From: Chlorella sorokiniana
Taxonomy: Eukaryota; Chlorophyta; Trebouxiophyceae; Chlorellales; Chlorellaceae
Direction of reading: 5' to 3'
DNA: 64,000 bases
Assembly: GCA_025917655.1 (NCBI GenBank)
Contig: CP084618.1
Location: 186,001-250,000 of the forward strand
Within the stretch, counting starts at the first letter, position 1. Each line of letters begins with the position of its first letter. A program made the translations under genes and the position numbers. This document shows positions 18,520 to 31,098 of this stretch, piece by piece. The notes under the pieces were generated by a model. The model saw only the letters and a list, made by a program, of their open reading frames with translations, was not told the origin of the DNA and did no database searches.

Positions 18520-19525
18520 GATAGTGCCGAAGACATGGCATGCCTATGCACCCTGCAAACCATGGTGGCATGCTGCTAAGGTTTGGGGTGAAGCCCACGC
18601 TGGTGTGCTGCAAGCTGAACAACATGGCGCTGAGGCGAGGGCTGATGGGACCGGCGACAGCGACCTGCGGCAGGCCAGCAACGCTAAGGCCAACGTCGTG
18701 CGGCGCGGCAAAGGCATGGGGGCAGCAGGGCTAGGGGCTCACTTGCGGTGCCAAGGGCATCTCCGTCATGGAGCCGTTCAAGCAGTGTGGTGGCCATGCA
18801 GCCTTCTCTCAACAATAAAGGGCTGCAATAAGCGGGTCAGCGTGCGGCCGGTTGTCCTCATCCTGCAGACTCCCTTCCAGCGGTGCATGCTGTTCGAGTT
18901 GTGGCACCGCCTGGTGCGTCTGGATGCAACCTAAGGCACCAACAAACACGGCTTCCCTCTGTACGCCTTTTGGTGAGTGAGCATACGCTCAGTCGCAAGG
19001 GCAGGCGCAGAGCACCAGTAAGGTGGCAGCGCACAACTTACTGGTGAGCCCACCCAATGCAAGTTCAAGATGACGTGGGCCGTGGCGCGCCAGGGGAGTA
19101 AACGATAGCAGCTCTGATACAGTACAGGTGGGAAGCACTTCCTCGGGGTGCTGCAGCAAGGGTTGAGCAGAGCAGAGCAGAGCAAAGCGGCGTTGCATCA
19201 GGCAGCATTGTGTAATGCAGCGCTTTGAGCTGCCCGGCACACCCTTCGTTGTTGTGCAGGCGAAACCGAGTTCAAGCGCAGCAGGGTCATGATGGACAGG
19301 TCACAGATGGAGATGGCGGCTGTGCACTTGCTAGCGCTCTCAGGGGATGCCTTGTGCAAGCTGCTGTACCGCTTCCCCCTCTTGCGAGAGCTGCAGCGCC
19401 TGCTCATCTACGGCAAAGCAGGCGTCAGCCGCGAGGACAAAAACTGCATTCTGGTGGTGCTGAAGCAGCTCATGCACTTTGGGAATGAGCAGCTCTCGAA
19501 GCACCTCATGATGCAATGCGACTGA
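18520..19525 (+). mobile_element. MULE-like DNA transposon relic
   Basis: At about 18850-18975 the plus strand reads VLILQTPFQRCMLFELWHR, then LVRLDAT, a stop, and GTNKHGFPLYAF. This matches the transposase core of Mutator-like elements and SWIM-zinc-finger transposases, where a Q-T-P-x-Q segment precedes D-A-T-x-G-T-N-x-x-G-F-P-L with the first catalytic aspartate. The frame is broken by at least one stop and is followed by unrelated-looking sequence. The downstream open segment 19262-19525 (RSQMEMAAVHLLALSGDALC...) may be another exon of the same element. I could not find terminal inverted repeats, so the ends are estimates. It looks old and inactive. Confidence 0.5.
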
Positions 19526-19739
19526 TGCTGCAAGTGCGTGTTAAGGAATCACCTTACATGCAGCACGTCCCTGCCTGCCCAGCTGGCCAGCCAATGTGCC
19601 TGCCAGCCAAGTTCTGCACTTATTTCCGCATCCTGGTCGGCCATTGGCCACATGCGTTGAAACTTGTGCAGAGCTGTGGGCCTGCTGGGGACGCGGCTGT
19701 TAGGACGAGGGGTTGGATTCCATGAAGTGAAACACCAAC

Positions 19740-19930
19740 AGCCTGGCATATCGCGTCTTCGGCGCAGTCAAGAACATTCACTCGTTCCGCAATGCGCAGA
19801 GCTCAGGGATCCACCTGGCGGACGTGATGCTCATAAGGACGAACTCCAGGCACATGCAGCAGCCTGCCTCGTGTTGGTGGGCCGTGCCAGCAGTGACCAG
19901 GTGCATCAGGGCCTACCCATACAGCGCTTA
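19740..19930 (+). pseudogene. Coding-like relic of unknown origin
   Basis: One frame reads RVFGAVKNIHSFRNAQSSG then IHLADVMLIRTNSRHMQQ before a stop near 19930. The residue mix is natural for protein, unlike the surroundings. It lies next to the transposon relic and may derive from it or from a second element. No family is assigned. Confidence 0.3.
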
Positions 19931-21224
19931 GTGGATCCCCTGGTCAGCGGCACGGCGGTGGCCAAGGAAGAAGGCAGCAGCTGCGGGAGGGCCCAGTGTT
20001 TCCGACAGCGGCAGCGCCACAGTGGCCTTGGGAGACATGAGCTGCTTGTCTTCATAAAACCGTGAGGCTTGGAGCAAGGGACCAGTGCTGCGTTTGTCAC
20101 CAAGGAGGCGTAGCTCTGATTTGAGTGATTCCTACCACAAAACTTGCTGTGGATTATGTGTGAACATCTGAAGGCAGCGGGCAGTGTTGCTGGCTTCACG
20201 CACGGCATGTGGGCAGCCACAGCCAGCCTTGACAGCTGCATATCAAGGTGATGGAGGCGGGCATCTGTGCCGCCCCAACGCTGGCAAATGTGTTGCGTGG
20301 CCACCATCTGAGTGGTTCTGCACCTGCCTCGCGCATGATGCATGGCGTGTGCAACCATCTGCTGGCTGCGCCCGGCTTATCAATTTTTTGGGCCGCCACT
20401 GCGAAGCAGCAATGGAGAAGTGAGGAACTTGACTAATTAGCAGCCAAGGGAGGCACGGGCAGAGTACGCAAATATTGTAGGGCATTTCTGACACCTGCCT
20501 CTCCCTGCCTAGATGAAGCGCACCGAGATCAATGCAGCGCGCAACCTCCCGCAGGCCAACAAGGAGCCGTTGCGGGACGATCGGCATGGCTGAAGCGCGG
20601 AGCCTACATGGGGCGAAGCAGGCTGCCAGCGCCGCAGCTGCAAAGCTGTAAAGCAATGCTGATCCTGACGTTGTGCAGTTGCGCAGTGACGCTACTACAT
20701 GGAGCGCATCTATGTCGGTATACATGACAGCCGGGCGAACGAGAGGCTGCCGCAACGTTCAGCTGAACCCTTTCTTGAGGCGGAAGAAGTTGCCATGGCT
20801 GCTGGGATGCAGCCTAATGAGGGTGCGGGCTGGCAAGCAAGAAGGATGCACGGCAGGATTCAACCCCGAGGACAGGGTGGTGAAGCCGCTGCCGCCTCAC
20901 CACCCGAAGCGGCCCAAAGCGGACCCACCTGTGGTGCATAAGAACCACGGAGATGAATTGCAGCCCACCTGAGGCGGCCGTGACCTCAGCCAACGATGAC
21001 ATGATAAGTGAGGTAGGGTGCGGTGTCTACAGTGCACTTGATGCCAAGGTATGTTGCACGCATGAGGATAACGTGCGGCGGAGGCTAGCGTGGAGTCAAC
21101 ACGGGATAGTCCAAGTCAAGACCTACGCTCAGTAGTTTTCTTGCGTACCTCATCTTTCTATGCATCAATGTGAGTTCTCCAAGCGTTCCACCCAGACAAC
21201 AGTTCTGATGTTATGTGAGCCAAC

Positions 21225-21530
21225 CACGCCTCAGCAAAACTCAACACCCATGTTTGTGTCCTTGCAAACGGGCCCTACACTGGCCGCGCAGAGCCGCCTA
21301 TGGCTCTTATGCTCGGGCCTTCATGTATCATCTCGACTTACAGCTGTTGGCATGCACAAGACGAAAGGGGAGGGGTGTTGAGCAAGTCGAGATTCTGCAG
21401 ACAAGGATCATTAGTAGAAAGGCAGTGGCAAAGCTGCATAGCAGCTTCATGAAACCCCAACGAATTCAGGTGGTACGTCTCGGTGAGACAGGGCAATGTA
21501 ACGCAAAGGGGGTTTGCGGGCAAAGTGTTT
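21225..21530 (+). repeat. Diverged direct repeat, copy 1
   Basis: This stretch aligns by eye with 22858-23150 in the same orientation. Shared landmarks in the same order are AACTCAACACCC, GGGCCCT, GCCTTCA followed by TCGACTT, GGCATGCACAA, CAGCTTCA and AGGGGGTTT near the end. I estimate about 70 percent identity with small gaps. Both lie in the repeat-rich region with no gene in them. Confidence 0.6.
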
Positions 21531-22857
21531 AAAAAATGAAGGGGGGGGATTGTTTGAGGAGTGCATAGCAGCTCCTTCTGACCTGCTGTGCAGAATTGGG
21601 TCATGCGAGCTTTACACTTAGCAGAAGGGGGTGCAACACATTTTTGCAGAAATCCACAATGGCGGGTATAAGACATAGGTCAACTAAGCTTCGCCTGGGG
21701 TATATTCATCTTTCAGGGGTGCGTCGGCATCGTAGACCAGCTCGAGCATGTTGGCTTGGGGGTTTGGATTGTGGGGCACTAGGTTGCTCGGTGCACAGGC
21801 TCGCCATTATTTGCCATGCATGACACCAGCCCGGGCGGCTGTGCATGAATGGCCCGCTCATGCCTCTGCATGTGGAGGGCAAGATATTCCAGCCGCATGC
21901 AAACACCATCCAGGGACGCACTGAACACATGCTTTGCATACTCAGCAGGAGGAATGACGGCAGATCATTGTAACACTGTTTCCAACGGGAGGGGACGGAA
22001 AAGGCACGCCAATCACAACCTGTTGCTCACAGATAGCCTCAAAGAACTCTTGTCTCCGCCACGGCTTGCTTAATGGACTAAGGATGTCTAAACACCACAC
22101 TCTGCTAGAGGCCATCCTCTCGATGCAGCTACCGCACAAAGTACCATTGCGGCCGACGGCCATCTACTTTGGCGTGCCTTGCAATGTAAACACAGTTTGT
22201 CCATCCGTCTAGTCGCGCACCCATTCATTTTGCATCTGCCTGCAAGCAATGATCAGAATAATGATTCCTCGATTGGTGCATGGAGAAACGTTCAAGCAGC
22301 TTGGGACGCAAACCTCCCTGTACAAATGTGTATCTTGAGCCAAGCCCCACCCACGCCTGGGCCTTGCCGTCCAGGTGGAACTGGGCACACACCACTGTAT
22401 GATCCTCATTCCAACCAAAGCCTGATGTGCCAGATCAAAAGCCCTAATGAAGGACTCAACATCCTGTTCCTTCTCACTCGCAAACCTCGGCAGGGGCACC
22501 TACCGCAGCAAGAGGCGCTGCCCTTCACGGCGCGTTGCAGGCTGCTCAGTCATACTCGCCCTGTCACTTACCAGAACAGATCGCATCCTTTGTACTGATG
22601 CAGACCGACTTGTGAGCCGGGCGGCGCCAAGTTTCGCTGTTGCGGGGAACCTGCTTAGCTCAGCCGAGGCTTTCCGATTTCCAATTGGCTGACACATCAA
22701 CGTTGGACCTAGGACCCACACTACGCAACACACGGCAGCCCTGCGAGCCGGCAGCTTCTTCGAGAGACTCGCAGCTAGCAAGCCTGCCTGAAAACCTTGT
22801 TACGCAACGCGTGTGGGCGAGCGACTCTGTTTCTTGGCAGCTCCACCAAGCGCGGCA

Positions 22858-23150
22858 CCCCATCAGAACTCAACACCCCGGTCTGAGTCCCTGCTGAAGG
22901 GCCCCTGTGCTGCCTGTGATTCTTGTGTGGGCCTTCAGGTATCGTTTCGACTTGCAGCTGGCAGCATGCACAACACGGAACGGGGGAGGTCTTGAGACAG
23001 TCCAGAAACTGGCAGACAGGCATGCAACACATCATTGATAGCAAGGGGGAAGCCGCAGTGCAGCTTCAGACAAACCCAACAAATTCATGTGGTACTTCTT
23101 CAGTCAGACTGGGCAAGGTAATGCACAGGGGGTTTACAGGCAAAGGGTTT
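22858..23150 (+). repeat. Diverged direct repeat, copy 2
   Basis: Partner of 21225-21530, about 1.6 kb downstream. The match ends near GGGTTTGAAATC. A further short resemblance (ACTCAGGGCTTTCATG, near 23250) suggests an additional partial copy. The repeat family is unknown to me. Confidence 0.6.
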
Positions 23151-23808
23151 GAAATCAAGCGGGCGGAGGCATATCACCGACCTGCACGCGAGAAAAATCG
23201 TTCAGCAGACTCTGTTCAGTAAGCGCTCTGTATGCGCAGGCGCGTACTCAGGGCTTTCATGCTTATCACCTAGAGTATTTTGGGTGTAATTGTACAATGC
23301 TGCGGTGAAGGCAACAATGGCGGGCGGGGTTCACACGAATTTCATTCGAGCTGCAGAGGATTGTAGAGTGTCATAAACAACTCTTTTCTCCGTAAAAGGG
23401 CAAAGAAGTGATGGTTGTGGCTGCAGCCAGCGGCGCCAAGCACAGGAGTCCAGCCTTTACACCAGCTTTACACGAGGATTGGTGACGTGGCATTCGCACC
23501 TGATTATTCAGCAAGTCACGAGCCAGGGGCCATGCAGCCCACTGTGCGCTGGCCCTTTCCTTGCCTATTCTCAATCCTCACCGATACGAGCTCATATTGC
23601 GCCTGGTGAGGTGCCACGACGGCAGGGTTTGCGGGTCGGCACCCTTTGAGAGAGACTGGCTTAGGAAGATTGCTGGCTTTCGACTGCCACATCGCAGATA
23701 ATACACGTCTTATCAATCGTGAATTTTACATGCAGGAGTTCATTGGGTTCCTTTGCATCGGCTTGCTGTGGCCCAGTCAGAGGACAGGATCCCAGTACTG
23801 TCTCTTAC

Positions 23809-23852
23809 AGTCTTAAGGTGAGGGTTTGCTGTCTTAAGGTGAGGGTTTGCTG
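23809..23852 (+). repeat. Tandem 21-bp duplication
   Basis: The unit TCTTAAGGTGAGGGTTTGCT with one linking base occurs twice in a row. It lies about 300 bp before the SBP-box exon. Each unit contains AGGTGAG, which resembles a 5' splice site, so it could mark an upstream exon end of that gene. Confidence 0.75.
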
Positions 23853-24156
23853 GCATTGCTTGCGCCCAGGCGTCTAGACTGTGCATGTATCATCGGGTGC
23901 CCCGCCAGCATTCGAAACTCTCGCTGGCTCCTCTCGAGTCGGCCAGCTACCTAATCTACCTCTGCTCGCACCTCTGCTCCCCGCGCCCGGCTGCCATCGC
24001 TCTGCCGTCACGCGCCGCAGGAGAGCGATAAGGAGGGCTGCGGGCGCCGGTTGCTCTCGGCAGTACACCAAGTGCCCCCGCCGCGCCCACCTCCCTGCGG
24101 AAGCCGCGCTCGCCACCACCCCTGCCGCACGATGCCCGCATACCCGGCCAGCGCAG

Positions 24157-26291
24157 GTGCCGCGTGCCCAACTGCGAGGCAGATCTTCTGCCCGGATTCC
24201 AGACGGTAAGCCAGCCGTCGCATCCCAGACAACCGCGAGTCGGCGACGACGCGGCGGGCGGCGGTGGGCGGGCTTGGAGAAATCAATGCTGCCACCCCTC
24301 ATCCCACTTCCTCCCATCTTGCACCCCTTGAGCTGCAGAAGTACCGCATCTGCACAGAGCACTTCAGCTCCCCCAGCCTGGAGCTGGATGGACACACTGT
24401 GCGCTTCTGTCAGCAGGCATGACGCCTGCCGCGCGGTGCAGCTTCCATCGAATCAGCTTGCGGACCTGTGCAGCGGGGCTGCTGCCGCCCCTTGGCTGTC
24501 TTGTTTCCTAGCAGGGATAGCCGTTAAAGCGCAAGTGTAGCGGCTCCCCGCAACTGTGGTGGGGTATGTGAAGGCCTGGCCCTCTTTGCCAGTAAGCCTA
24601 CTCATTCGCTGGACCCCACCCCCCACCCCCTATCTGCAGTGCGGCTCCATGCACCCGCTGGAGGCTTTCCAACAGGAGCGGCGCAGCTGCCGCGCCAGCC
24701 TGGCGAGGCACCAGGAGCGCAGGCGCCGCCGAGCCCAGCGGGCGCTGAGCCGCGGCGGGGCAGCTGGCGCCGCCAAGCGCCCCGCACCTTGCCCGCCCCT
24801 CCACGCCCGCCTGGCCTGAAACACACGCTGCCGCCGCAAAGAGGCAGCAGCAGCAGCAGGAGGGGGCGCGCTGCAGCAGGATCCAGGCGGCGTCAACCGG
24901 CAGTGTGCTGCGGTGGAAGCAGAATTTGATGCGTCCGCCGCTGGTCTGGCACTTGAACGGGATGCCCTTGCTTGGCTGTCCGATGTCTCCGGCGAAACAG
25001 ACTCCCTGCTGGCCGCCCCCGCCCGAGTTTGCCGCTCGCCCCCGCCAGGCCTTACCCTGCTGGCAGGTAGCGGCGGCGCCTTCGCCACTGCAGCTGCCGC
25101 CTGGGGCAGCCCTGGCTGCCATGCCTGACCAGCTGGAGCAGCTGCTGAACGCAGAGGAGCTCTCTTGGCTGAGGCCCTCTGTGGCTAGCCCCCTGCTGAG
25201 CCAGCAGCGGCCCTCTATTGCCAGCCCGGATCCCGCTGCGCTGCGGCCGTTGCCTGCAGCGCCACCCTTGGACTTCCTTCCCGACGCTGCCTGGCTGCCG
25301 GGAGACCGGTTGCCGGAGGCCTGCCCGCCTCGCTGGCAGCCCACGGCGGCCGCAGCTCAGCTGCCGCCTGCATCCCCAGTGCAGTCGCCGCCCGGCTACC
25401 AGCTGTTCCCTCCTGCGATGCCGCCCGCGGCGGCCCAGCGCCCCACCCAGCCCGTTGCGCAGCCCCCGCCGCCGCCAGCTCAGCCACTTGTGGGCATGGG
25501 AGAAGTGCTGCATGGCTTCCTCGATTTTGCCGCCACCAGCAGCCCTTTCCAGACCCCGCTGGCTGGCCCCGCCCCCGCCTGGCGCCTGTGCCGCCGCTGC
25601 CGCCGCCGTGGGTGGCTGCCCAGGCAGCCCAGGTAGTTGAAGTGGCGCTGGGGCTGGCGCCGTCGGTGCCAACGCTGCAGCCCCGGGCGTCGGCACCTGC
25701 ACTGAGCCAGACCCCCATCGCCGTCCCACCATCAGCAGCAGCAGCAGGCGGCGGCTGGCTCTTCCCGAACGATCCCGGTGGTGCTACTGCAACGCCGGCC
25801 GCTGCGCCTGCCGCCGCCCCAGGAGGCAGCTCACGCGGCGGAAGCTGCGGCCGGCCTGCACAGCCCCGGCGACGGCGGCTGGTGGGGCTCTTCCGGCGGC
25901 TCCTCCCTGTCGAGGGCTGCATCGCACATCCTCCCCACATCCCACCCTTCGCTGGTGAGTGGCAACCGCATGCCGCCCTCCATCCAGCCTCTGCGACACC
26001 GTGCCCCTGCTGCTCTGGCCGGCCCGCGCCACCAGGACCCGCAGCGACCACTTTGAAGCGCAGGCTGGGAGCTGACGCGCCTGCTCCTAAGCAGCGCATG
26101 CATTGCTACAGGCCGTGCCTGCCACGTCCTTCACTGTGTTTTGACTGCCTGCTGCGCCTGCTGTGCGTTTCCCGCAGGCCAGCCAGCTCAGCAGCAGCCT
26201 GGAAGCTGACCTGGACGCGCTGCTGCTGGCGGGGGGCCCTTCCTGCCGCTGCGTGCCCCGCCTTGCTGTCCGCGCCACCGCCCGTTGCTGA
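24157..26291 (+). CDS. SBP-box (squamosa promoter-binding-like) transcription factor
   Basis: Three exons spell the plant/algal SBP zinc-finger domain: CRVPNCEADLLPGFQT (to 24207), KYRICTEHFSSPSLELDGHT...RFCQQ (24339-24416) and CGSMHPLEAFQQERRSCRAS followed by LARHQERRRRRAQ (24640 on). Both zinc sites (C-C-C-H and C-C-H-C) and the basic nuclear-localisation tail are complete. SBP proteins bind GTAC-core DNA sites in the nucleus. The first visible exon starts after a GCGCAG acceptor. No in-frame ATG is upstream before a stop, so at least one 5' exon is missing from this call. The second intron appears to use a GC donor (CAGCAG|GCATGA). Downstream, the protein continues as an acidic then Pro/Gln/Ala-rich region (MPDQLEQLLNAEELSWLRPS at about 25120), probably an activation domain, ending near SQLSSSLEADLDALLLAGG. 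Frame changes occur near 24820, 25020, 25630 and 25820, so the C-terminal model is loose. Confidence 0.75.
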
Positions 26292-27719
26292 GGCCCCCTG
26301 CCCGCCGGGTGGGGCGTGAATGTGCCCCTTCAGATGGTGTGAGCCAGCATGTGACGGCGCCCTTTCCGCTTCCAGACCCCATAATTTTGTGTACGATGCC
26401 GCAGTGGGCCTTTTATTAATAAGCAGCTGCTGATAAGCTGGGGGATAGCCGCAGCCCCCGCCAAGAACGAACGCTTGTTCTCTGATTTCGCTGCGATCTG
26501 TGCCAGGCCCTGCTCCCCCTGCGGGTCTGTGCACCCTGCTGCCAGCCCTGCCCCAACCCGTTGCGGGACAGGTGTCTTTGCTTCAGTCGCTAGCTCACTT
26601 TACCTTCACCCTGCTTTTCCCCTGATGCAAAAAGACTGTGCCGCGCATGCCGGCGGCACCTAGGCCCCACACGCGGCCCCCAGCCGCCGGCAGCCGCGCC
26701 GTGACGATGTGTGCCCTTTTGCTGCCCGAGCGCCCCTTCCCCCTTGAGCACTTGCAGCGGGTGCTGCCCGAAAACTTCCGACTGTCGCTCATGGATTCCA
26801 TTCTCCATTCACAACTGCGCACAGCTTTTATTCTAGCACCAAGCCCAGGCTCCCTTCCCTTCCACATCGCTCGCCTACCTATCCCCCTCACTGTTGTGGC
26901 ACTGCCCGTTTCTCGCACAGCGGCAGCCTCCTGTGCGATCCAGCGCCAGCGCTGAGAGCTTCATCTCAGTCGAGTCCATAAACATTACCTGCATGCCCCG
27001 CCGCGCTGCTTGCCTGCCTGCTCGAAGATTTTGTGCGCGCTGTACAGTCATGTGAGGATCAAGCTTTCGGGAATTCACATACAAGTGGGACGTGCTGGGA
27101 ACCCGTGGCAGGGTTGCCGCACATGCCAGGCGGGTCGGACATAGACCGACGTGCCAGGTGGCCGCAGCTCATGGGGGCGCCGTGCTTGGGCAGCCCTGGA
27201 ATCGCATCGCCCCCTCCACCTTGGCTGCGAAGCCAGCGGGCGGGGGCAGCAGTGGCCTCTGGGCTGCGTCCGGTGCTGCAGTAGGGGCTGCCCGCTGGCA
27301 GCTGCGGCAGGTCGCGGCTTGTTGCCCCTCCGGGTCTCGCGGCGGCATGCAAACCGGGAATGACTCAGCTGCAGAGCAGCCAGGGCATTGATGACATTGT
27401 CTTGGATACTTGTGTCCTAGGTAGCAGGATTGGCGCATTCTGCAGGCTCCGACATAGACACCATCCAGCTGCTAACTGGCAAGCGGCAGCCGCGGAGTAC
27501 GAGAGCTGCTGCCAGGCTGGAAGCAGCTGTCGGAAGGTTGGCCTTGGCTTTGCATTCCGTTCATGGTTTTTGCTGTATGAAGCCGTCATCCACAGGCCTC
27601 TTCCTGCCTCCTACTGTCCTACATAACCAGATCCATCGCAGCGCCGACTGGGGCTCCCCGGCCGCACACCTGCAACATCAAGTGCCTGATCACTGCTTGT
27701 GCTATCGGCGCGTGAGGAC
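26292..27719. other. Intergenic, no gene seen
   Basis: The 3' flank of the SBP gene and 5' flank of the methyltransferase gene. Several 60-110-codon open frames exist, but none has a natural residue mix, a conserved motif or splice support. Confidence 0.45.
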
Positions 27720-30151
27720 ATGGTCTTCCTTTCGGCAATGACTTCACGCGGTGGGGGCCCACAGCGCAGCCGGAGCTTTTTCTTGATACAAACAGTGTCG
27801 ACAGGCTTCATCCTGCTGCTGGTTTACGCCGCGGGGCGACGGGCGGGGTCAACTTCCTCGTCATCTCCGGGGCCGCCGTCTCAGCTGCTGCCTGGCCCCG
27901 TTGCGCCTGTCAGCAACACCCCCAGTGCTGTTGACTTTTCCTTCGACCCGCTGACGGCACGGAGGACACCAGCTGACACCTTCTCACCACCCAAGCGCCG
28001 ACCAGGGTTCAAGCCGGTGGCAAATGCCAACCAGAAAGTTTACGACAGGTGCGGGCGGCGGCGGCAGTGAGAGCAGCGTTGTAGGGGCACCCTCGGGGTG
28101 TGGCTCAGCCAGCGGCTGTGTTGCAGGCTGGAGGCAGTGCAGTGCGAACAGGTAGACGGAGCGCATACAGGGGTGTGGCTAAGCAGCAGGCGGAGGCGGC
28201 GCGGCGGCGCGCAATGCTACCCCCAGCACTCACCAGCTGTTTGTGTGCAATCATGCCGCCGGGCATGTGCTTTGCAGCTGCCGAACCAGCCCCGCCAGCC
28301 CTTCCTGCCCTCCCCCTGGCTCTGCCGAGTGGCGCACTCATTCAAGCAGCCTCCCCTTGCGATCTTTCTCCTGCCTCAGCCCCACTCTGCTCTCGCCACA
28401 TGCCTCCCTGCCTCCCCCCTCCCCCCACCCCCACCCCATCCACACGCACACACTCTAACACTGCTACGCACCATTCACCCCCTTCCTTATGCCTGCCCCA
28501 CAGCATGTGGACCGACACCGCGCACTCGTACGCCCAAAACAGCTGCTGGGGCTGCCGCTTCGTGGGCGACGTAGTCACCAAGCTCAACTTCTCGACTGCG
28601 TTGGATGCCGGCACGGGCAACGGCCAGGTGGGCCGGGGGGAGCAGGGGGATGCTGTCGTGTGCCTTTGTCGTTTATGGGCTGCGCAGGGTGTCCAGGGGC
28701 TCGAGAGAGGGGGTCTCATGCGCTGAACGCCAACCCCCCCGCCGCGCCCGCCCCCGACCGCTCCGCCAGATTGTGCGCGCGCTTCGCTCCCGCGGGGTGG
28801 CCGCCTGGGGCGTGGAGCTGTCTCCCGCGGTGCTGGAGCGTGACGCACCCGACCTGCTGGCGGCGGGGCTGGTGGAGCAGGGCAGCCTGACCAACCTGCC
28901 CTACATGGGTGAGTGGGTGGTGTGTGTGTGTGTGGGGGGCCTTTCTGGGGGTCAGTGCGGGGTTGGGGGACTTGGGGTGCCTGCTTGAGTTTTGGGGGAT
29001 TGGGGTTCTGTTCATGCATGCGGGTGCAGGGTTCTCGGTTTGTGCACACACACACCACCGCAGCCTCCACACGTGTCCCCGTGTGCCGCGACAGAGCACT
29101 TCTGAGCTTGAACACCTTCCCCCCCTGCTCATACCGCAGACAGCGAGTTTGACCTCGTGTTTTCCGCCGATGTTCTGGAGCACATCATGCCCGACCAGGC
29201 CGATGCTGTGGCCGCTGAGCTCGTCCGCATGGCGCGCCACCACATCGTGCTCAGCGTGAGCCTCAAGTCGTACCAGAACGGCGCGCTGCATACGCTGCTG
29301 CGCCCGCGGCAGTGGTGGGAGGCGCTGTTCGAGCGGCACGGCGCAAAGCCCAACCGGCCGCTGGTGTGGGCCCTGCAGCAGAAAGAAGTCGGGTGAGAGG
29401 CTGCTGCCGAGACGGCCGAGGGCCGCGGCGGAGCGCGGTTTGCTTCTTGCCGGCAGTCCCCGCCCCCACGCCTTGCTGCCTATATCGTCTGTATCGCAGC
29501 TAGCGGAGCGCCATGCCAGCGCATGTGTATGCGCGGCCGACAGCTGGGGGTGATTGCAGTTGGGAGGCTCCGCCCAGGCAGCCGCCCGGCCGCGCTTTAA
29601 CGCAGCTTGCTCGCTTCTCGTGACATGCCCTTCCTGCATGCCCCCCCCCAACCCTGGCCGCTAATCGCAAACTCTCCCCCTTCTCACTGCAGCATCCCGC
29701 GGGGACAGATGCGGGACTGCAAGCAGGAGGGCGACAAGAGGGACGGGGGCAGTACGAGGTCTGCGTCGTGGAACAGGTGGGGCGGTACGATGCGGGGAAC
29801 AGAGGCAGGGTCGTCGCGACACGCATGCCACCGTGCGGCGATGCCGGGCCCTCTCCCTGAGCCTTTACAACAATCCAAACACAGATCCATCGCTTTGGCC
29901 CGTGCTTGAGCAGCAATACGTTTGGTGCGCATGCCCCCCCCACCCCCCACCCCCACCATCACCACCCACCCGCCACCACACCCACCACACCCACCCACAC
30001 ATATGCACACACACATTTTCTCTGCCCGCAGGACTGGCTGGTGGGGCGGCCCGGCCAGGAGTTGCGCAAGGAGCGGTGCATCACCACCGCCAATGGCGAG
30101 CTGGAGCCCTGGATGTTTGCATTCACGGTGGACAAGACGGCTGGCGCGTGA
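27720..30151 (+). CDS. Membrane-anchored SAM-dependent methyltransferase
   Basis: The ATG at 27720 opens a type II membrane protein: a short basic N-terminus, then FFLIQTVSTGFILLLVYAAG as a single transmembrane segment, then a Ser/Pro-rich stem. The catalytic part shows a class I methyltransferase fold: FSTALDAGTGNGQ (SAM loop, about 28590-28625), VAAWGVELSPAVLERDAPDL, the acidic FDLVFSADVLEHI (motif II region, about 29150) and VRMARHHIVLSVSLKSY. The C-terminus reads ELRKERCITTANGELEPWMF and stops at 30149-30151. The layout suggests a Golgi or endoplasmic-reticulum enzyme with a lumenal catalytic domain, perhaps acting on glycans, but the substrate is unknown. Exon 1 ends at 28048 (AG|GTGCGG). 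The junction TACATGG|GTGAGT with AC|AGCGAG is phase-checked. One short exon near 28125-28150 and its link to 28504 are uncertain. Confidence 0.75.
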
Positions 30152-31098
30152 TGGGCGGCCCGCGCGGCTGACAGCCGGCCCGCGCGGTTGGCGGGTGGTG
30201 GGCGGGGCGGCCTGCCGAGGGTGCGAGCCGAAGACTACAAAAGTTCGGATGAGCAGCTCGCCCGCGGCACGCATCGACGGAGGGGTCTTGCCGGAAGCGG
30301 CAGGCGTGGTGTAGCTGTGACCCGACCGACGACCGCGGCGGCAGCGACGGGCAGGCCTGTGCGGGACCTGGCCGTGCGCACCGTCAGCTGCCGCTTCCTT
30401 CTGTGACATTCGCTGTGCAAAGGCAGCTGGGTGGCACGTGACCTGCAACGACTGCATGACCGCCGGCTGGATTTTGCACTGCTCTGCCGGCATGCCCGCC
30501 CGTCTTCCCCGCAGCTCCCTCCTCGACTCTGTTCAGAGTATTTACAGTTCGTCAGTTTCAGGTTTCATTCAACATTGCGCCTCTGCTCTTACATGCTGCT
30601 GTTGTTTTCCTAAGCTGCCACCTCTGTTCTCGGTAAGTGGTACCGCGGAGCAGCAGCGCAAGCTGAGTAGTCAGGCGGGCACCGTCGCCCAATTCGGGCG
30701 TCTCACAGGCCGCATGCGGCGCTTGAGCAAGTGTAAAGCGCTGCCTGCTTGCGGAAACCCAGAGGCAGCCCCCGCCTTCCCAGCTGCCGCACGTGGCGCT
30801 TGAACAGGCGTAGGGCCGCTTTTGATGCTCGCCCCTCTGCTCCCTGATGTGTCGTGTGGCGCTGCTTACGCCTCATGAACTGTTGCTTTTTTATCGCAGC
30901 CCCCACGGCAAGCCTTGCTGTTGCACATGGTGACCAACACTGCTGGCCTGGCTTCAAAGCATGGCGCAAGTGCAGCCGCGAGCAGGGGCCCGCATGGGGG
31001 CAGCAGCCGCGGCGCCACGGGAGGGGCTCCTTGCCTCACAGCTCCGTGTGAGGCATCAGGCACTGCCCCGCCGCCTCCGCTCCGCGGTGCAAGGCTCC
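30152..31098. other. Convergent intergenic region, no gene seen
   Basis: This holds the 3' ends of a plus-strand and a minus-strand gene. No conserved frame or RNA gene is visible. Confidence 0.45.

Larger units (their letters stand above)
17862..23880. other. Repeat-rich region of about 6 kb without a confident host gene
   Basis: Base composition is clearly less GC-rich than in the flanking genes, and reading frames are short and broken. Listed separately within it are a MULE-like transposon relic, a coding-like relic, diverged direct repeats and a short tandem duplication. A spliced-looking segment (GTGCAG acceptor at about 19260, open to 19525) and a 26-codon frame from 20514 may be further parts of decayed elements. 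I assign no function. Confidence 0.5.

Noticed and set aside
21225-23150. Direct repeats as the ends of a single retroelement
   Set aside because: No coding content lies between them and the edges are unclear, so a family call is not supported.
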